Shown: in pieces, positions 44,619 to 56,195 of the stretch
Layout: every line of letters starts with the position of its first letter
Numbering within the stretch: the first letter of the stretch is position 1
Origin: Hordeum vulgare subsp. vulgare
Taxonomy: Eukaryota > Streptophyta > Magnoliopsida > Poales > Poaceae
Length of the DNA stretch: 64,000 nt
Direction: 5' to 3'
Assembly (NCBI RefSeq): GCF_904849725.1
Contig: NC_058519.1
Coordinates: forward strand, 360,871,974 to 360,935,973
Translations under genes and position numbers: made by a program
Notes under the pieces: model-generated
Told to the model about the DNA's origin: nothing
Seen by the model: only the letters and a program-made list of their open reading frames with translations
Databases searched by the model: none

Positions 44619-46027
44619 ATGAAACCAAGGTTTGTCGAATCAATAGGAATAGCAAACCGTCTTGAGCGGTCGCACACAAAAGAACAAACAACTTGCACCC
44701 AACGCACGCAAGAGGGTTGTCAATCCCCTTGATCTTGTTATTTGGAAGCAAGTGAGGTGTGTAGATAATTGTAAATAGCAAAATAAAATGGAAACAAGTA
44801 AATGGTAGCTAGGTATTGAAGGATTTGTAAATATATGGTGAATAGTCTCGGGTATATAGTTTTCCCTAATGGCATCTCTCATAAAAAAGAACATACGATG
44901 GGTAAACAAATTAATGTTGGGCATTTGATAGGAAATCGGATAGTTATGCGATATTCACGATAATGATCATGTTTATATAGACATCACATCCATAAGAAAA
45001 TAGACCGACTCCTGCCTGCACCTATTAGAATTACTCCACTCATGGATGGCTATCCAACATGCATCTAGAGTATTAAGTAAAATAAACTAAAGCATGGAGA
45101 GTGACGACATGATGTAGACAAAGTCAACTCAAGGAATATCAATAAACCCCATCGTTTTATCCTTCGTAGCAACAACGCAAAGATGCATCTTGTCCCCTAA
45201 TGTCACGGGGATTTAGAAATTCGCCAGGTTCAACCTACTACAACGCACGTGTCTCACCGAAGAAATATCAATCTAGTTGTTAAAACAATTTCAATAGATC
45301 AGACAGAATTACGAAGCTATCATAATCATGCACATAAGAATCATTATAGTATTGAAAGAAGACTCAAATATTTATCATAAATAATCTGAACATAAACCTA
45401 CATTTCATCGGATCCCAACAAATGCACCACTCAAAAGGATTACATCATATGGATCAAAGCGAAGATGCGATGATCATTGTACTAAAGATCAAGAGAGACA
45501 TAGATTTCCATCTAGGTACTAGCTATGAACCCATAGGTCTATGGTGAACTAATCACATATCATCATGAGGGCAAGAAAGTTAATGAAGAGGCCCTCCGTA
45601 ATTGGCCCCCCTCCAGCAGGAAAATAGACTTCCGACAGCTTAAAAATTGTCTCGGGACTGCCACTAGGGTTTTTAGGATATATGAGAATTTATAAGCAAG
45701 AGAGCGAAGTCGGGAGGTCCTCGAGGGGACCACAAGACATGAGGGTGTGACCCCGTGGTCGTGTCTGGTTGGCCTGTAGGGCCCTCGGGTGGCCTCCAAC
45801 CTTCTTCCGATGCTCGTTAGTCTTCTTTTGGTCCAGAAAAAATCTCCAAAAAGTTTCACGTCAATTGGACAAACCTGATGAGTGAAGAACATGCACTAGG
45901 CACTAGGTCAATAGGTTAATGCTCAAAAATATTATAAATTGGTAAATAATTACCTAAATAGTATCCTAGAATGATAAAATGTGAGCATGGAACAATAAAA
46001 TATTATAGATACATTGGAGATGTATCA
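44619..46027 (-). mobile_element. Athila-type LTR fragment
   Basis: In plus orientation it ends ACATTGGAGATGTATCA, so on the minus strand it begins TGATACATCTCC, the start of many Triticeae Athila-type LTRs. Internal words (GAGGGTTGTCAATCCCCTTG, CTAGGTACTAGC) fit. Its other end is cut off at 44618 by the Copia block. No primer binding site or polypurine tract is next to the 46027 edge, so it may be a solo LTR. Confidence 0.7.
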
Positions 46028-46126
46028 CACTGTGATGTGTGGAGGGGTCCACATGACTCCGTTGCGCATGATTCCAATGCTGAAAAATCCTATAAATCCC
46101 AAAAACCTCATAGATTAGGAAAGAAC
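46028..46126. other. Short unassigned stretch
   Basis: About 100 bases between two LTR edges; no feature seen. Confidence 0.4.
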
Positions 46127-46269
46127 TGTTAGAGTATTATATATATAGCCATGCAACCTTGTGTATTTACCCTATTTTATAAGGGGTTTCTTGCATATTC
46201 TACACACTTGTAAATGTATATAGACTGGCCTATGGCCTCCTGGAAATACAAGTTGCATATTTCCTAACA
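46127..46269 (+). repeat. Short LTR of a Copia element (143 bp)
   Basis: TGTTAGAGTATTATATATAT at the left, TTTCCTAACA at the right, directly followed by the primer binding site TGGTATTAGGGTCTAGG. The central TATATATA could serve as a TATA box. Confidence 0.7.
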
Positions 46270-46937
46270 TGGTATTAGGGTCTAGGTTCTTTTTCGCATG
46301 CGCAACTCATCCTCTTCCCGATCCAATCTTTTGCACAGCCGCCAGCGCTGTCTCTTCTACCCGTGGTTGCCTTTGTTCCCCGCTGAAGGCCGCCATGTAC
46401 GCTCCCGAGTTCTGCCCGATCCCGTTGCCCGAGTCCCGCTAGATCTTGACGCTTGGGTCGCTCGATCTTGGGCTCTTGTCTTAAGGAGAGCAACCCCCGG
46501 TCAACTTTGAGTGCAAGTCTTGAGCGACAGTCTTCATCCTCTCCGAATCCAGTTGCCCTAGTCCCCCGCCCACGTTGGCAGCCTTCATCCTTGCATGATC
46601 CCGTTGCCACACAGCCCTGAGTACGCAACACACGCCGGATCCCATTGCCACACTGCCCCCAGTCCGCCGCCCACACCAGACCACGTCGCCGCATCGCCCT
46701 CATTCCCCCGTCCATGCCAAATCCTGTTGGCAGGCTTCATCCTCGCTGGATCCCGTCGCCACACCGCCCCCAGTCCGCCACCCTTGACTGATCTCGCCAG
46801 CTCCCGTAGCCACACCGCTGTGCATGCCGGATTCCACCATCGTCTCGCCAGATTCTGCTATTGCTGGATCTCGTTGCCAACTGCTGCACATGATTCAAGT
46901 GTGCTTCTGTTCATTATTGTGGGTTGTTGACTAAAAA
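46270..46937 (+). other. Primer binding site and GC-rich leader of the short-LTR Copia
   Basis: TGGTATTAGGGTCTAGG at 46270 is a met-tRNA-type PBS with one change. The leader is a run of CCCGTTGCCACAC / TCGCCAGATCCCG-like imperfect repeats. Long GC-rich ORFs on both strands (for example 46275-46715 minus) arise from composition. Confidence 0.6.
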
Positions 46938-47236
46938 ATGTCTCCACCATTAGGCTATGTTGGCGTTCCTTGCTGTCTGGAGATTTTTGATGGCACTAAC
47001 TACACCGAGTTCATTGGCTTTATGGGCATTCATATGCGTGGCATCTGTCTATGGGGTGTTCTTTTTTGGCGAGGTCCACCACTACATTTCGTTCCTCGTG
47101 TGGCTCCTACTCCGCCGATGCCACCAGCTCTCCCCGCGGATGCTAATAAGGCCGTGAAGGATGCATCTAAGCTTGCTGATGAGGTTGTTGTTCGTGCTAA
47201 TGATGAGCATGCTTTGGTTTATGAGGAGACCCTTGC
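46938..47236 (+). pseudogene. gag: Copia gag N-terminal fragment
   Basis: ATG at 46938 starts MSPPLGYVGVPCCLEIFDGT, then NYTEFIGFMGIHMRGICLWG, a typical Copia gag N-terminal domain, then an Ala/Pro-rich spacer and the KLADEVVVRANDEHALVYEE helix. Similarity stops near 47236, where Athila-type leader and LTR sequence begins. The frame runs on into that LTR to 47423 but that part is not gag. The fragment is about 100 codons of a domain that normally continues for several hundred. Confidence 0.75.
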
Positions 47237-47251
47237 TACTACAACAAAAGA

Positions 47252-47267
47252 CCTTCCAACGGCGCCA
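47252..47267 (-). other. Athila-type primer binding site motif on the left of an LTR
   Basis: Minus strand TGGCGCCGTTGGAAGG lies eight bases left of the presumed LTR edge at 47276. It is a near match to the PBS at 34207. Its presence on this side means interior sequence once continued to the left. Confidence 0.5.
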
Positions 47268-47275
47268 GAAATAGG

Positions 47276-48844
47276 TGTGTTGATGGCACCAGGAATCCTT
47301 CTGGTACGGCTACGCCTTAAGGGACTTCCTAGGCAAATATGCAAAGGATTTCCGCCTTGGCCTTGGAGCCTTGCGTTGGTGTTCCCTCGAAGCGGAAAGG
47401 GTGATGTAGCGCAGCGGTGGTAAGTATTTCCCTCAGTTTGAGAACCAAGGTATCGATCCAGTGAAGGAGTATCACAAGAGGCTGCACAAACACAAAAAGC
47501 TTGCTCCCAACGCTATGAAGGGGTTGTCAATCCCTTATAGATTTTTCGCCAAGTGAGAACTGAAAGCAACAAAGTAACAAAGCAAAGTAAAAGCGAAAGT
47601 GGAAACGATAGGTGTGAATAGACCCGGGGGGCGTAGTGTTTACTAGTGGCTTCTCTCATGAAAGCAAGTAGACGGTGGGTGAACAAATTACTGTCGAGCA
47701 ATTGATAGAACCGCGCAAAGTCGTGACGTCATCTATGGCAATGATTATATCTATAGGCATCACGTCCAAAACAAGTAGACCGATACTTTCTGCATCTACT
47801 ACTATTACTCCACATGTCGACCGCTATCCAGCATGCATCTAGTGTATTAAGTCCAAAAGAACAGAGTAACGCCTTAAGCAAGATGACATGATGTATATGG
47901 ACAATCTCATATCTACGACAGAGCCCACCTTGTTACCCTTGATGGCAACTACATGATGTGTGCCTTGCTGCCCCTACTGTCACTGGGAAAGGTCACCACA
48001 CAGTAAGAACCCAAAATCAAGCACTTCTCCCATCGCAAGAATCATAGATCTAGTTGGCCAGAAAAAACCCAAGACTCAGAGAGACTTACAAGGGTATCAA
48101 ATCATGCATATAAGAAATCACCAAAGACTCAAATATATATCATAGATAATCTGATCACAAATCCACAATTCATCGGATCTCCACAAACACACTGCCAAAG
48201 AAGATTACATCAGATATATCTCCATGAAGATCATGGAGAACTATGTATTGAAGATCCAAGAGAGAGAAGAAGCCATCTAGCTACTAACTACTGACCCTGA
48301 AATGAACTACTCACGAGTCATTGGAGGGGCGATGATGATGATAAAGAAGCCCTCCAACTCCAAAGTCCCCTCCGGCAGGGCACCGGGAAGGGTCTCCATA
48401 TGAGATCTCGCAGAAATGGAAGTTTGCGGCGGCGAAAAAGTATTTTCGTGGATCCCTTGATTTTTTTTCTGATTTTTAGGGATTATATAGGCGCAAGATC
48501 TAGGTCAGGGGGGCGCCAGGGAGGCCACAAGCCTGCCCACCGCCACCCCCTGGTGGCGGAGTGGGGGCTTGTGGGCTCCTTGTAGCCCTCCTGGCTTGGC
48601 CCACAAGCCACCTGATCTTCTTCCGTTCGGGAAAAAATCATTTCGGGGATTTTATTCCGTTTGGACTCCGTTCCAAAATCAGATCTGAAAAGAGCCAAAA
48701 ACAAAGAAAATACAGGAACTGGCACTTGGCACTGAATTAATAAGTTAGTCCCAAAAAAGATATGAAAGGTACATAAAACATCCAAAGATGACAAGATAAC
48801 AGCGTGAAACCATCAAAAAATTTAGATACGTTTGAGACGTATCA
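47276..48844 (-). repeat. Athila-type LTR of the 47276-53330 element
   Basis: The right edge GAGACGTATCA (48834-48844) is followed by the polypurine tract AAGCTTGGGGATGCT on the minus strand. The left edge is estimated at TGTGTTGATGG. It contains a strong hairpin at 48525-48576. 1569 bases. Confidence 0.7.
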
Positions 48845-51508
48845 AGCATCCCCAAGCTTAACTCCTGCTCGTCCTCGAGTAGGGAAGTGATAAAGAATGA
48901 ATTTTTGATGCTTTCATGCTTCCTAGCATAGATGTCCTTTGTAACTCCTCCTATGTGACGTGAATGTTCAGATACATTAGATTCAAAACAATAGTTTTCT
49001 ATTGACGTGGAAACAATAATAATTCAAGCAAACTAGCAAGGTAATCATGAACTTTCAAAATAACAAGGCCAAAAGAAAGTTATCCCTACAAAAGCATATA
49101 GTGTGGCTATGCTCTATCACCATTGCACAACGTATTTAAATCATGCACAACCCCGGTATTGGCCAAGTAATTGTTTCACACCTTTACTTTCTCAAACCTT
49201 TTCAACTCTCACGCAATACATGAGCGTGAGCCATGGTTTTAGCACTATAAGTGGTGTGGAGTGTGTTTGAGGTTGCAAGACAAAATAGGAGAAGATGGTC
49301 ACATTAACTAGGCATATCAATGAGCTGTGGAGATGCTCATCAATAGATATCAATGTGAATGAGTAGGGATTGCCATAAAAATGATGCACTAGAGCTAAGA
49401 GTATGTGAAAGCTCTTAAGGAAAACTAGTGGGTGTGCATCCAACTTGCTTGCTCACGAAGACCTAACGCAATTTTGAGGAAGCCTATCATTGGAATATAC
49501 AAGCCAAGTTATATAATGAAAATTTCCCACTAGCTATATGGTGGTGACAAAACGAGAGACTCTCAATCATGAAGATCATGGTGCTTAATATGCACAAGTG
49601 TGGAAAAGTGGTAGCATTGTCCCTTCTCTCTTTTTCTCTCATTGTTTTTGGTGGGGTCTTTGGCCTCTTTTTTTTATTTTCTTTTTTTGGTGGGCATCTT
49701 TGGCCTCTTTTATTTCCTCACATGGGACAATGCAACATCAATGATGTTCATCACACTTTCAACTCAAAACTCGGAGCAACGATGACTCTATATGGAATGC
49801 CTTCGATAGTGTATCGTGACAATGATCTAGCATGGCATAGACATTAATGGAAACATCATGCAATGACAATGTAGACGTGATGGCACATGTCATGGTGGTA
49901 GTTGCATGGCAATATATCTCGGAATGACTTTGAAAAAGACATAGTAGGTAGGTATGGTGGCTGTTTTGAGGGAGGCTAATGGTGGGTTTTGTGTACCGGT
50001 GAAAGTTACACAACACTAAGAAGATAGTGATGGTGGAAGGTGAAAGTGCATCTAAACCATGGACTCAACATTAGTCATGAAGAACTCATATACTTGTTGC
50101 AAATGTTTTATTAGTAATCGAAACAAAGCATTCAACGCATACTCCTAGGGGAAGGGTTGGTAGGTATAAACCATCGCGCGATCCCGACCGCCACGCAAAC
50201 GATGACAATTGATAGACTAATCATGCCCAGATTTCATCACATAGCGGTTCACCATACCTGCATGCTATGGGAATCACTAACTTCAACACAAGTACTTCTA
50301 GATCCACAACACCTTACTAGCATAACTTCAATATTACCAAAACCACAACTCAAAACTAATTGAGATGAATCAAACTTCTCTAACTATTCAATGCACATGA
50401 ACGTGGAAGTTTTCGTATCCCTTTGGATAACTACCCCTTTTGAGACTACTTTCAAAGCATAGATCAACTACCAAGCCACGCACCGCTGTGCTCTAAAAGA
50501 TATAAGTGAAGCACATAGAACAAAAGTAACTAGCTCAAAAGATATAAGTGAAGCACATGTGAGCTGAATTGTCTACCGAAAGATATAAGTGAAGCTCGAC
50601 AAAATCACGGTGAGTGCATGTCTCCCTCTCTCTAGGTGAGCAGAAAGGAATATTGTGACAAAACAAAAATAAAAGACTCCTACGATACAAGACGCTCCAA
50701 GCAAAAACACATAACATGTGGTGAATAAAAATATAGCCCCAAGTAACGTTACCGATGGATTGAAGACGAGAGAGGGGATGCCTTCCCGGGGCATCCCCAA
50801 GCTTAGGATTTTACGGCATCCTTGAATCTCTTGGCGTGCCTTGGGCATCCCCAATCTTGAGCTCTTGCCACTCTTTATCTCCTTGTCCATAAGAACTTCA
50901 GCCAAAACTTGAAAACTTCACAATACGAAACTTAAACAGAAACTCGTGATAACATTAGTATGAGAAAGCAAACCACCACTTCCTTAGGTACTGTAGCAAA
51001 CTTAAATTCTACTTGTGCTGATGTTGGGTTACTGTATTTTCAATCTTTCATGGCTAATACCCCCCGATACTATCCATAGTTTCATCAAAATAAGCAACCA
51101 ACACAACAAAAACAGAATCTGTTAACAACAGACCAGTCTGTAGCAATCTGTATATTTCGTATACTTCTGTTACTTCACAAATTCTGCAAAATTACGACAT
51201 TCTGAAGAATTTGCGTAGAAATCAGCAGAAAAAAGAATCAACTCAAAAGCTCTTATATAAATAAAATTAAAAAAATTTCGTGAGCGGAAAGTTTCTGTCT
51301 TTTCCAGCATGACCAAACGATCATCCCCAAGACTAATCATAACGGTTTTGCTTGGCACAAATGCAAAACGAAACACAAAAAACACAATCATAACAGAATT
51401 ATGAAAGTGTGAAAAACACAAAACAGAAATAAAAAGGATAGATTCGTTGGGTTGCCTCCCAACAAGCGCTTTTGTTTAACGCCCTTAGCTAGGCAAAAGG
51501 TGATGGAA
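48845..51508 (-). other. 3' non-coding region of the gag-protease element
   Basis: No coding domain recognised. The polypurine-like word GCATCCCCAAGCTTA (plus) occurs at 48846 beside the LTR and again at 50791, with a variant GCATCCCCAATCTTG at 50845. The repeated ATATAAGTGAAGC phrase occurs at about 50501, 50542 and 50583, and a T-rich GGCCTCTTTT duplication lies near 49660-49710. Confidence 0.55.
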
Positions 51509-52264
51509 TCACGTATAGTCGTCTTTGGTGCTCAAACCATAAGTAGCCCTCATCATAGATTCATAAGGCAATCTTATTTTATTTCTAGGAAAGTGCTCCA
51601 TGCCCTTCTTTAAAGGAAATTGAAATGTAATATTCCCTTCCTTCATATCGATGATAGCACCAATAGTCCTTAGGAAAGGTCTACCAAGAATAATGGGACA
51701 TGAAGGATTGCAATCTATGTCAAGTACAATGAAATCCACGGGTACATAGTTCTTATTTGCAACAATAAGAACATCATCGATCCTTCCCATGGGTTTCTTG
51801 ACAGTATAATCCACAAGATGCAAATTAAGAGAACACTCTTCAATCTCATGAAAACCAAGAATATCACATAAAGACTTTGGAATCGCGGAAACACTAGCAC
51901 CCAAATCACACAAAGCATTGCACTCATAGTTTTTGATCTTGATTTTGATAGTAGGTTCCCACTCATCATGAAGTTTTCTAGGTATAGAGACTTCTAGTTC
52001 GAGCTTCTCTTCAAGAGATTTCATCATAGCATCTACGATATGCGCGGTAAAGGCTTTGCTTTGGCTATAAGCGTGTGGAGAGTTTGCAATGGATTGCATC
52101 AAAGAAATGCATTCAAATAAGGAGCAATTATCATAATTGAATTCCTTGAAATCCAAAGTGGGAGTTTCATTACTACCCAAAATTTTGATTTCTTCTACTC
52201 CACTCTCCACACCTTTATCATCAAGATGGGTGGACTCTGAATCATTGGGGCGTTTTTCAACCAA
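51509..52264 (-). CDS. Athila-type aspartic protease region
   Basis: 251 open codons with KIKNYECNALCDLGASVSAI (active site D-L-G-A-S) and CPIILGRPFLRTIGAIIDMK, the two conserved blocks of plant Athila-type proteases. The C-terminal part has LPYESMMRATYGLS. The frame overlaps the end of the gag frame by about 70 bases in another phase, so either a frameshift mutation or a programmed shift separates them. The frame ends without reverse transcriptase. In a complete system it would process Gag. Confidence 0.78.
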   Translation of the reverse strand: MVEKRPNDSESTHLDDKGVESGVEEIKILGSNETPTLDFKEFNYDNCSLFECISLMQSIANSPHAYSQSKAFTAHIVDAMMKSLEEKLELEVSIPRKLHDEWEPTIKIKIKNYECNALCDLGASVSAIPKSLCDILGFHEIEECSLNLHLVDYTVKKPMGRIDDVLIVANKNYVPVDFIVLDIDCNPSCPIILGRPFLRTIGAIIDMKEGNITFQFPLKKGMEHFPRNKIRLPYESMMRATYGLSTKDDYT

Positions 52265-53330
52265 AGTGGATTCATATCCAGCCCACCATAAATAGGTTTG
52301 ACACGCGAAAACAAAGATTCAAGAGGAGACACACCAAGCACTTTAAGATCTTCGTGATTTGCATCACTAGAACGCACCCTTTTAAACCATTCATGCCTAG
52401 CGCGAATTTGGGCGGTTCTTTCTTTGCTCTCATTCATGGAGACACGCATAGCTTTCAAAGTTTCATCCAAGTTTACCTTGGGAGGAGCGCATCTAACTTT
52501 CAAAGCATCAATATCACAAGACATCCTATCAACGCTCTTAGCCAAATCGTCAATTTTGAGTAATTTTTCCTCTATGGACGCGTTGAAAATCTTTTGAGAG
52601 TTGATGAATTCTTTGATATTACTCTCTAAATCAGAGGGTAATTTGTTGTGATTTTCATAAGTGTTGTTGTAGGAATTGCCATAATTGTTAGAGGAGTTAC
52701 TAGGAAAAGGCCTAGGAACATAGTTTCCTCTAAAAGCATTGTTGTTGCCAAAATTGTTCCTACCAACAAAATTCACGTCCAAACTAGCGTTGCTACTCTC
52801 AATCAATGAAGATAGTGTCATTTCATTAGGATCTACGGTAGCGTTTCTACTAGCAACCAAATTCATCAACTCGTCCATCTTAGCACTAAGCGAGTTAATC
52901 TCTTCTATAGCATGTACCTTTTTGCTAGCAGGCGACCTTTCAGTGTGCCACTGAGAGTAGTTGGTCATGATATTGTCTAGGAGTTTTGTAGCGTCTCCTA
53001 ACGTGATTTCCATGAACGTTCCACCTGAGGCGGAGTCCAAGATATTGCGAGAAGTGAAATTCAAGCCAGCGTAAAAGATTTGTATAATCATCCACAAACT
53101 CAAGCCATGAGCGGGACAATTTCTAATCATAAGCTTCATCGTCTCCCAAGATTGTGCAACGTGTTCATGATCAAGTTGCTTGAAATTCATGATATCGTTA
53201 CGTAAGGAGATGATCTTAGCCGGCGGAAAATACTTGGATATGTAAGCATCTTTGCACTTATCCCAAGAAAAGATACTATTTTTAGGTAAAGAAGAAAACC
53301 AAGTTTTTGCATGAAGGAAAGAATCTGTTG
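52195..53330 (-). pseudogene. gag: Athila-like gag, N-terminally truncated
   Basis: 53190-52195 (331 codons) covers MNFKQLDHEHVAQSWETMKL, YAGLNFTSRNILDSASGGTF and an Asn-rich linker (RNNFGNNNAFRGNY) to a coiled tail. Further gag core (WFSSLPKNSIFSWDKCKDAY in another frame) extends to about 53330. There coding ends at the junction with a truncated LTR, so the N-terminal half is missing. No CCHC knuckle is present. It would form the particle shell if complete. Confidence 0.75.
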
Positions 53331-54725
53331 ATGGCAGATTATTCCTAACAGAAGTATCAATGGCGCCAAAAAAGTACTGTAGCAGGTAGTAGCAGTGTAA
53401 CGAGTAACATCAGCGGCAAGGAACAGCAGTAGTGACAGCGGTAGCAAGTAGCAGCAGTAGCGAGTAACAGCAGTAGCAAGTAACAGTAGTAGCAACAGTA
53501 GTGGCAGCAGCAGCAGGAAAAAGCAAGTAACAGTAGCAACAAGTAAGAGTAGCAGCAACATTAGTAACAGGAGTAGCAGCAGAGCAAGTAACAGTAGGAG
53601 TGGGACAAACTCGTAGGCAATGGATCTGTGATTTGTTGGATGACATTCATCATGCAACAGTTATAACACGGAGAGATATGTGGCTAGCTCCCGTTCGTCG
53701 ATGTGATGTAGGCATGCATTCCGTGTGTAGTCATACGTGCTTAGGGAAAAGAACTTGCATGACATCTATTGTCCATCCCTCCCGTGGCAGTGGGGTCCCA
53801 ATGGATACTACGGGATATTAAGGTTCTCCTTTTAATAAAGAACCGGACCAATGCATTAGCACTTGGTGAACACATGAACTCCTCAAACTATGGTCATCAC
53901 CGGGAGTGGTTCCGGTTATTGTCACTCCGGGGTTGCCGGATCATAACACATAGTAGGTAACTACAACTTGCAAGATCGGATCTAAAACACACATATATTG
54001 GTGACAACATAATAATTTTAGATCTGAAATCATGGCACTCGGGCCCTAGTGACAAGCATTAAGCATGGCAAAGTTGTAGCAACATCAATCTCAGAACACA
54101 GTGGATACTAGGGATCAATCCCCGTCAAAACTAACTCGATTACATGATAGATCTCATCCTACTCATCACCGCCCAGCGAGCCTACGAATTGATTACTCAC
54201 GAATGATGAAGAGCTTCATGGAATTGGAGAGGGAAGAAGGTTGATGATGACGATGGCGACGATCTCCTTGATCCGGAGCCCAAAACAGACTCCAGATCTG
54301 CCCTCTAGGGCAAGAATGGGATTTGGCGGCGCCTCTGGATCATAAAACGCGATGAACTCCTCTCTCTTGATTTTTTTCTGGGACGAAAAGGAATAAATAG
54401 AGCTGGAATTGGGGGCAGCAGAGCCACATGGGCCCCACAAGCCTGGTGGCCGCGACCAGGGGGGAGGCCGCGGGCACAGGGCTTGTGGCCCACTGGCCCG
54501 TCCCCTCCGGTGGATCTTTGTGCAGGTATTTTTCATATTTTCCAGAAATATTCTCCATAAATTTTCAGGACGTTCCGAGAACTTGCATTTGTGCACAAAA
54601 ACAACACCATGGCAATTCTGCTGAAAACAGCATCGGTCCGGGTTAGTTCCTTTGAAATCATGCAAATTAGAGTCCAAAACAAGGGCAAAAGAGTTTGGAA
54701 AAGTAGATACGATGGAGAAGTATCA
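53331..54725 (-). mobile_element. Truncated LTR of the 25689-35994 family
   Basis: It matches the LTRs at 25689 and 34233 from about 320 bases inside them (CTGTTGATGGCAGATTATTC) to the shared end GATGGAGAAGTATCA. It lacks the AGTAGCCCGTTGACGG stretch, so it has an internal deletion, and its CAG/CAA tract (53381-53600) differs. No second LTR or interior accompanies it. Confidence 0.85.
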
Positions 54726-54866
54726 GCCGCCTCCGTAGCCTCGGGTTGTAGACCGTATACCTATGAAAGGTGAGGTGTAATTCCATGTCTGTGGTGATCC
54801 CATACTTCCTAAGTTGGTGCTAGAGGCCATAAATGGTGATCTAAAGAGACTTCATGACGATGTGCT

Positions 54867-55855
54867 ATGAAGAGAGAAAAACTCTATGTGTCAAAAAATC
54901 CAGGATACCCGCTCTACGTGGTTAACGTGCTGCAACAAAGGTTGTTCGTCCAAACATTCCCTGCGGATAAGTTCTTCCTTCGATTTGTTTACCTCTTCTA
55001 CATGTTTCATATGGCAAAGATGGATTTGACATTCGTCCGCATTTATGCCTTTTACATGAACTACATCGTCAGGCGGGGTCAAATATCTTATATCTTAGTC
55101 GCAGATACATACTTTATGTGCGGGCTTCTTGGCAGTTTGTGAACAACACCATCAATATGCAACGAAGTACATCACCGATTTAATGGTGGCCCATAAGGAT
55201 AGGGAGACGATTCTCTTCCCTTATCATCCCATTTAAGTCATCCGCGGAAATCCATGTGACACATACATAATTTCGTAAATTTCAATCATTCATTTACACG
55301 CTTGGAGGATAATTTGATGTCTACTTATTTTGCGTAGTGAGGGACGCATCGTCTCATCATTCTTTGCCCCCATTTCTCCCATGTTCTTTTCTTGGACTCA
55401 TCGAAGAACATAAAGAAAAAGGATTACACACACATCAAGGGTGTTCTCGACAGTGCTATCTTAAGCTACGCCCAACGGGGTGGAGAGATCGCGGTCTGGA
55501 GGAAAAATAACCACGCGCCCTGCTTCGCCCATAAGATCGACTTCTGTTGCATCCAACAACCGAATGGTAGTCTTAATGACGGATTCTATGCCATCCACGA
55601 CATGCTATAATATGGAAGGGGTTCCCACAAACTTCGCATGTCAGCTAAATCTGGCAATATCGATATTCTGCAATGTGCGAGGAAACTAGGCTATGCACCC
55701 GATCATCGACTACGAGACGAGTTCTACTATACATCGAGCGTGAACTTGCCCAAGTCATCAATAAGGAGGTCGTCGAAAAAACAGGGATGTTCTATGAAGA
55801 TGGGAAATTTCGTGGGAAGACGTACGAACACGCGTAGCCGCTCAACTTCTTGACG
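54867..55855 (+). pseudogene. Ulp1-like (C48 peptidase) region of a CACTA element, decayed
   Basis: Pieces in successive frames follow the order of plant CACTA Ulp1-like proteins: SYILVADTYFMCGLLGS, ETILFPYHP, LDSSKNIKKKDYTHIKGVLD, then FAHKIDFCCIQQPNGSLNDG, then ELAQVINKEVVEKTGMFYED. In active C48 peptidases the Gln sits in the QQP block and the catalytic Cys follows in a C-G-Y-Y/F block; here that block reads N-D-G-F-Y, so the Cys is gone. The His/Asp region cannot be followed, as AT-rich non-coding DNA (about 55235-55390) interrupts. Such proteins are related to SUMO proteases; their role in CACTA elements is unclear. Confidence 0.55.
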
Positions 55856-56195
55856 TGAAGCCTTTCACGGAGCGCGGGTCCTTCATCCTTGATTTGGAAC
55901 GATTCACAACATTTTGGACTGATTGATGATGACAATGTGTCCATTTAGTCACTACTTTCTCTATGAAGAAAATTTGAATTTATGCACGACGAAACTTTGT
56001 GATGTAATCAAACTATCCTCCTCAACTAGCATAGATCACTCTAGTTAATTAGTTCGGGTATGGTGTACTTCGTTATTTATGTTCATGATATGTTGCTTGT
56101 ATTTGCTAACTTTGTCGCTTCGTGTTGCTCAACTATATTACATTGCATATTATCGATGAATTCATCATGTGATGATGTAGGTATATAGATCATCG

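Larger units (their letters stand above)
47276..53330 (-). mobile_element. Athila-like element with gag and protease only, 5' truncated
   Basis: 3' LTR, polypurine tract, a 2.7-kb non-coding stretch, protease and gag run right-ward on the minus strand. Gag breaks off at about 53330 where a truncated LTR of another family begins, so the 5' LTR and PBS are lost. No reverse transcriptase or integrase lies between protease and LTR. GGGTTGCCTCCCAACAAGCG (51449-51468) is a familiar word following the protease in Triticeae elements of this kind. Confidence 0.75.

Noticed and set aside
46275..46715. 146-codon minus-strand ORF and neighbours
   Set aside because: It falls in the repeat-rich GC-rich leader of a Copia element; frames on both strands are open for compositional reasons.
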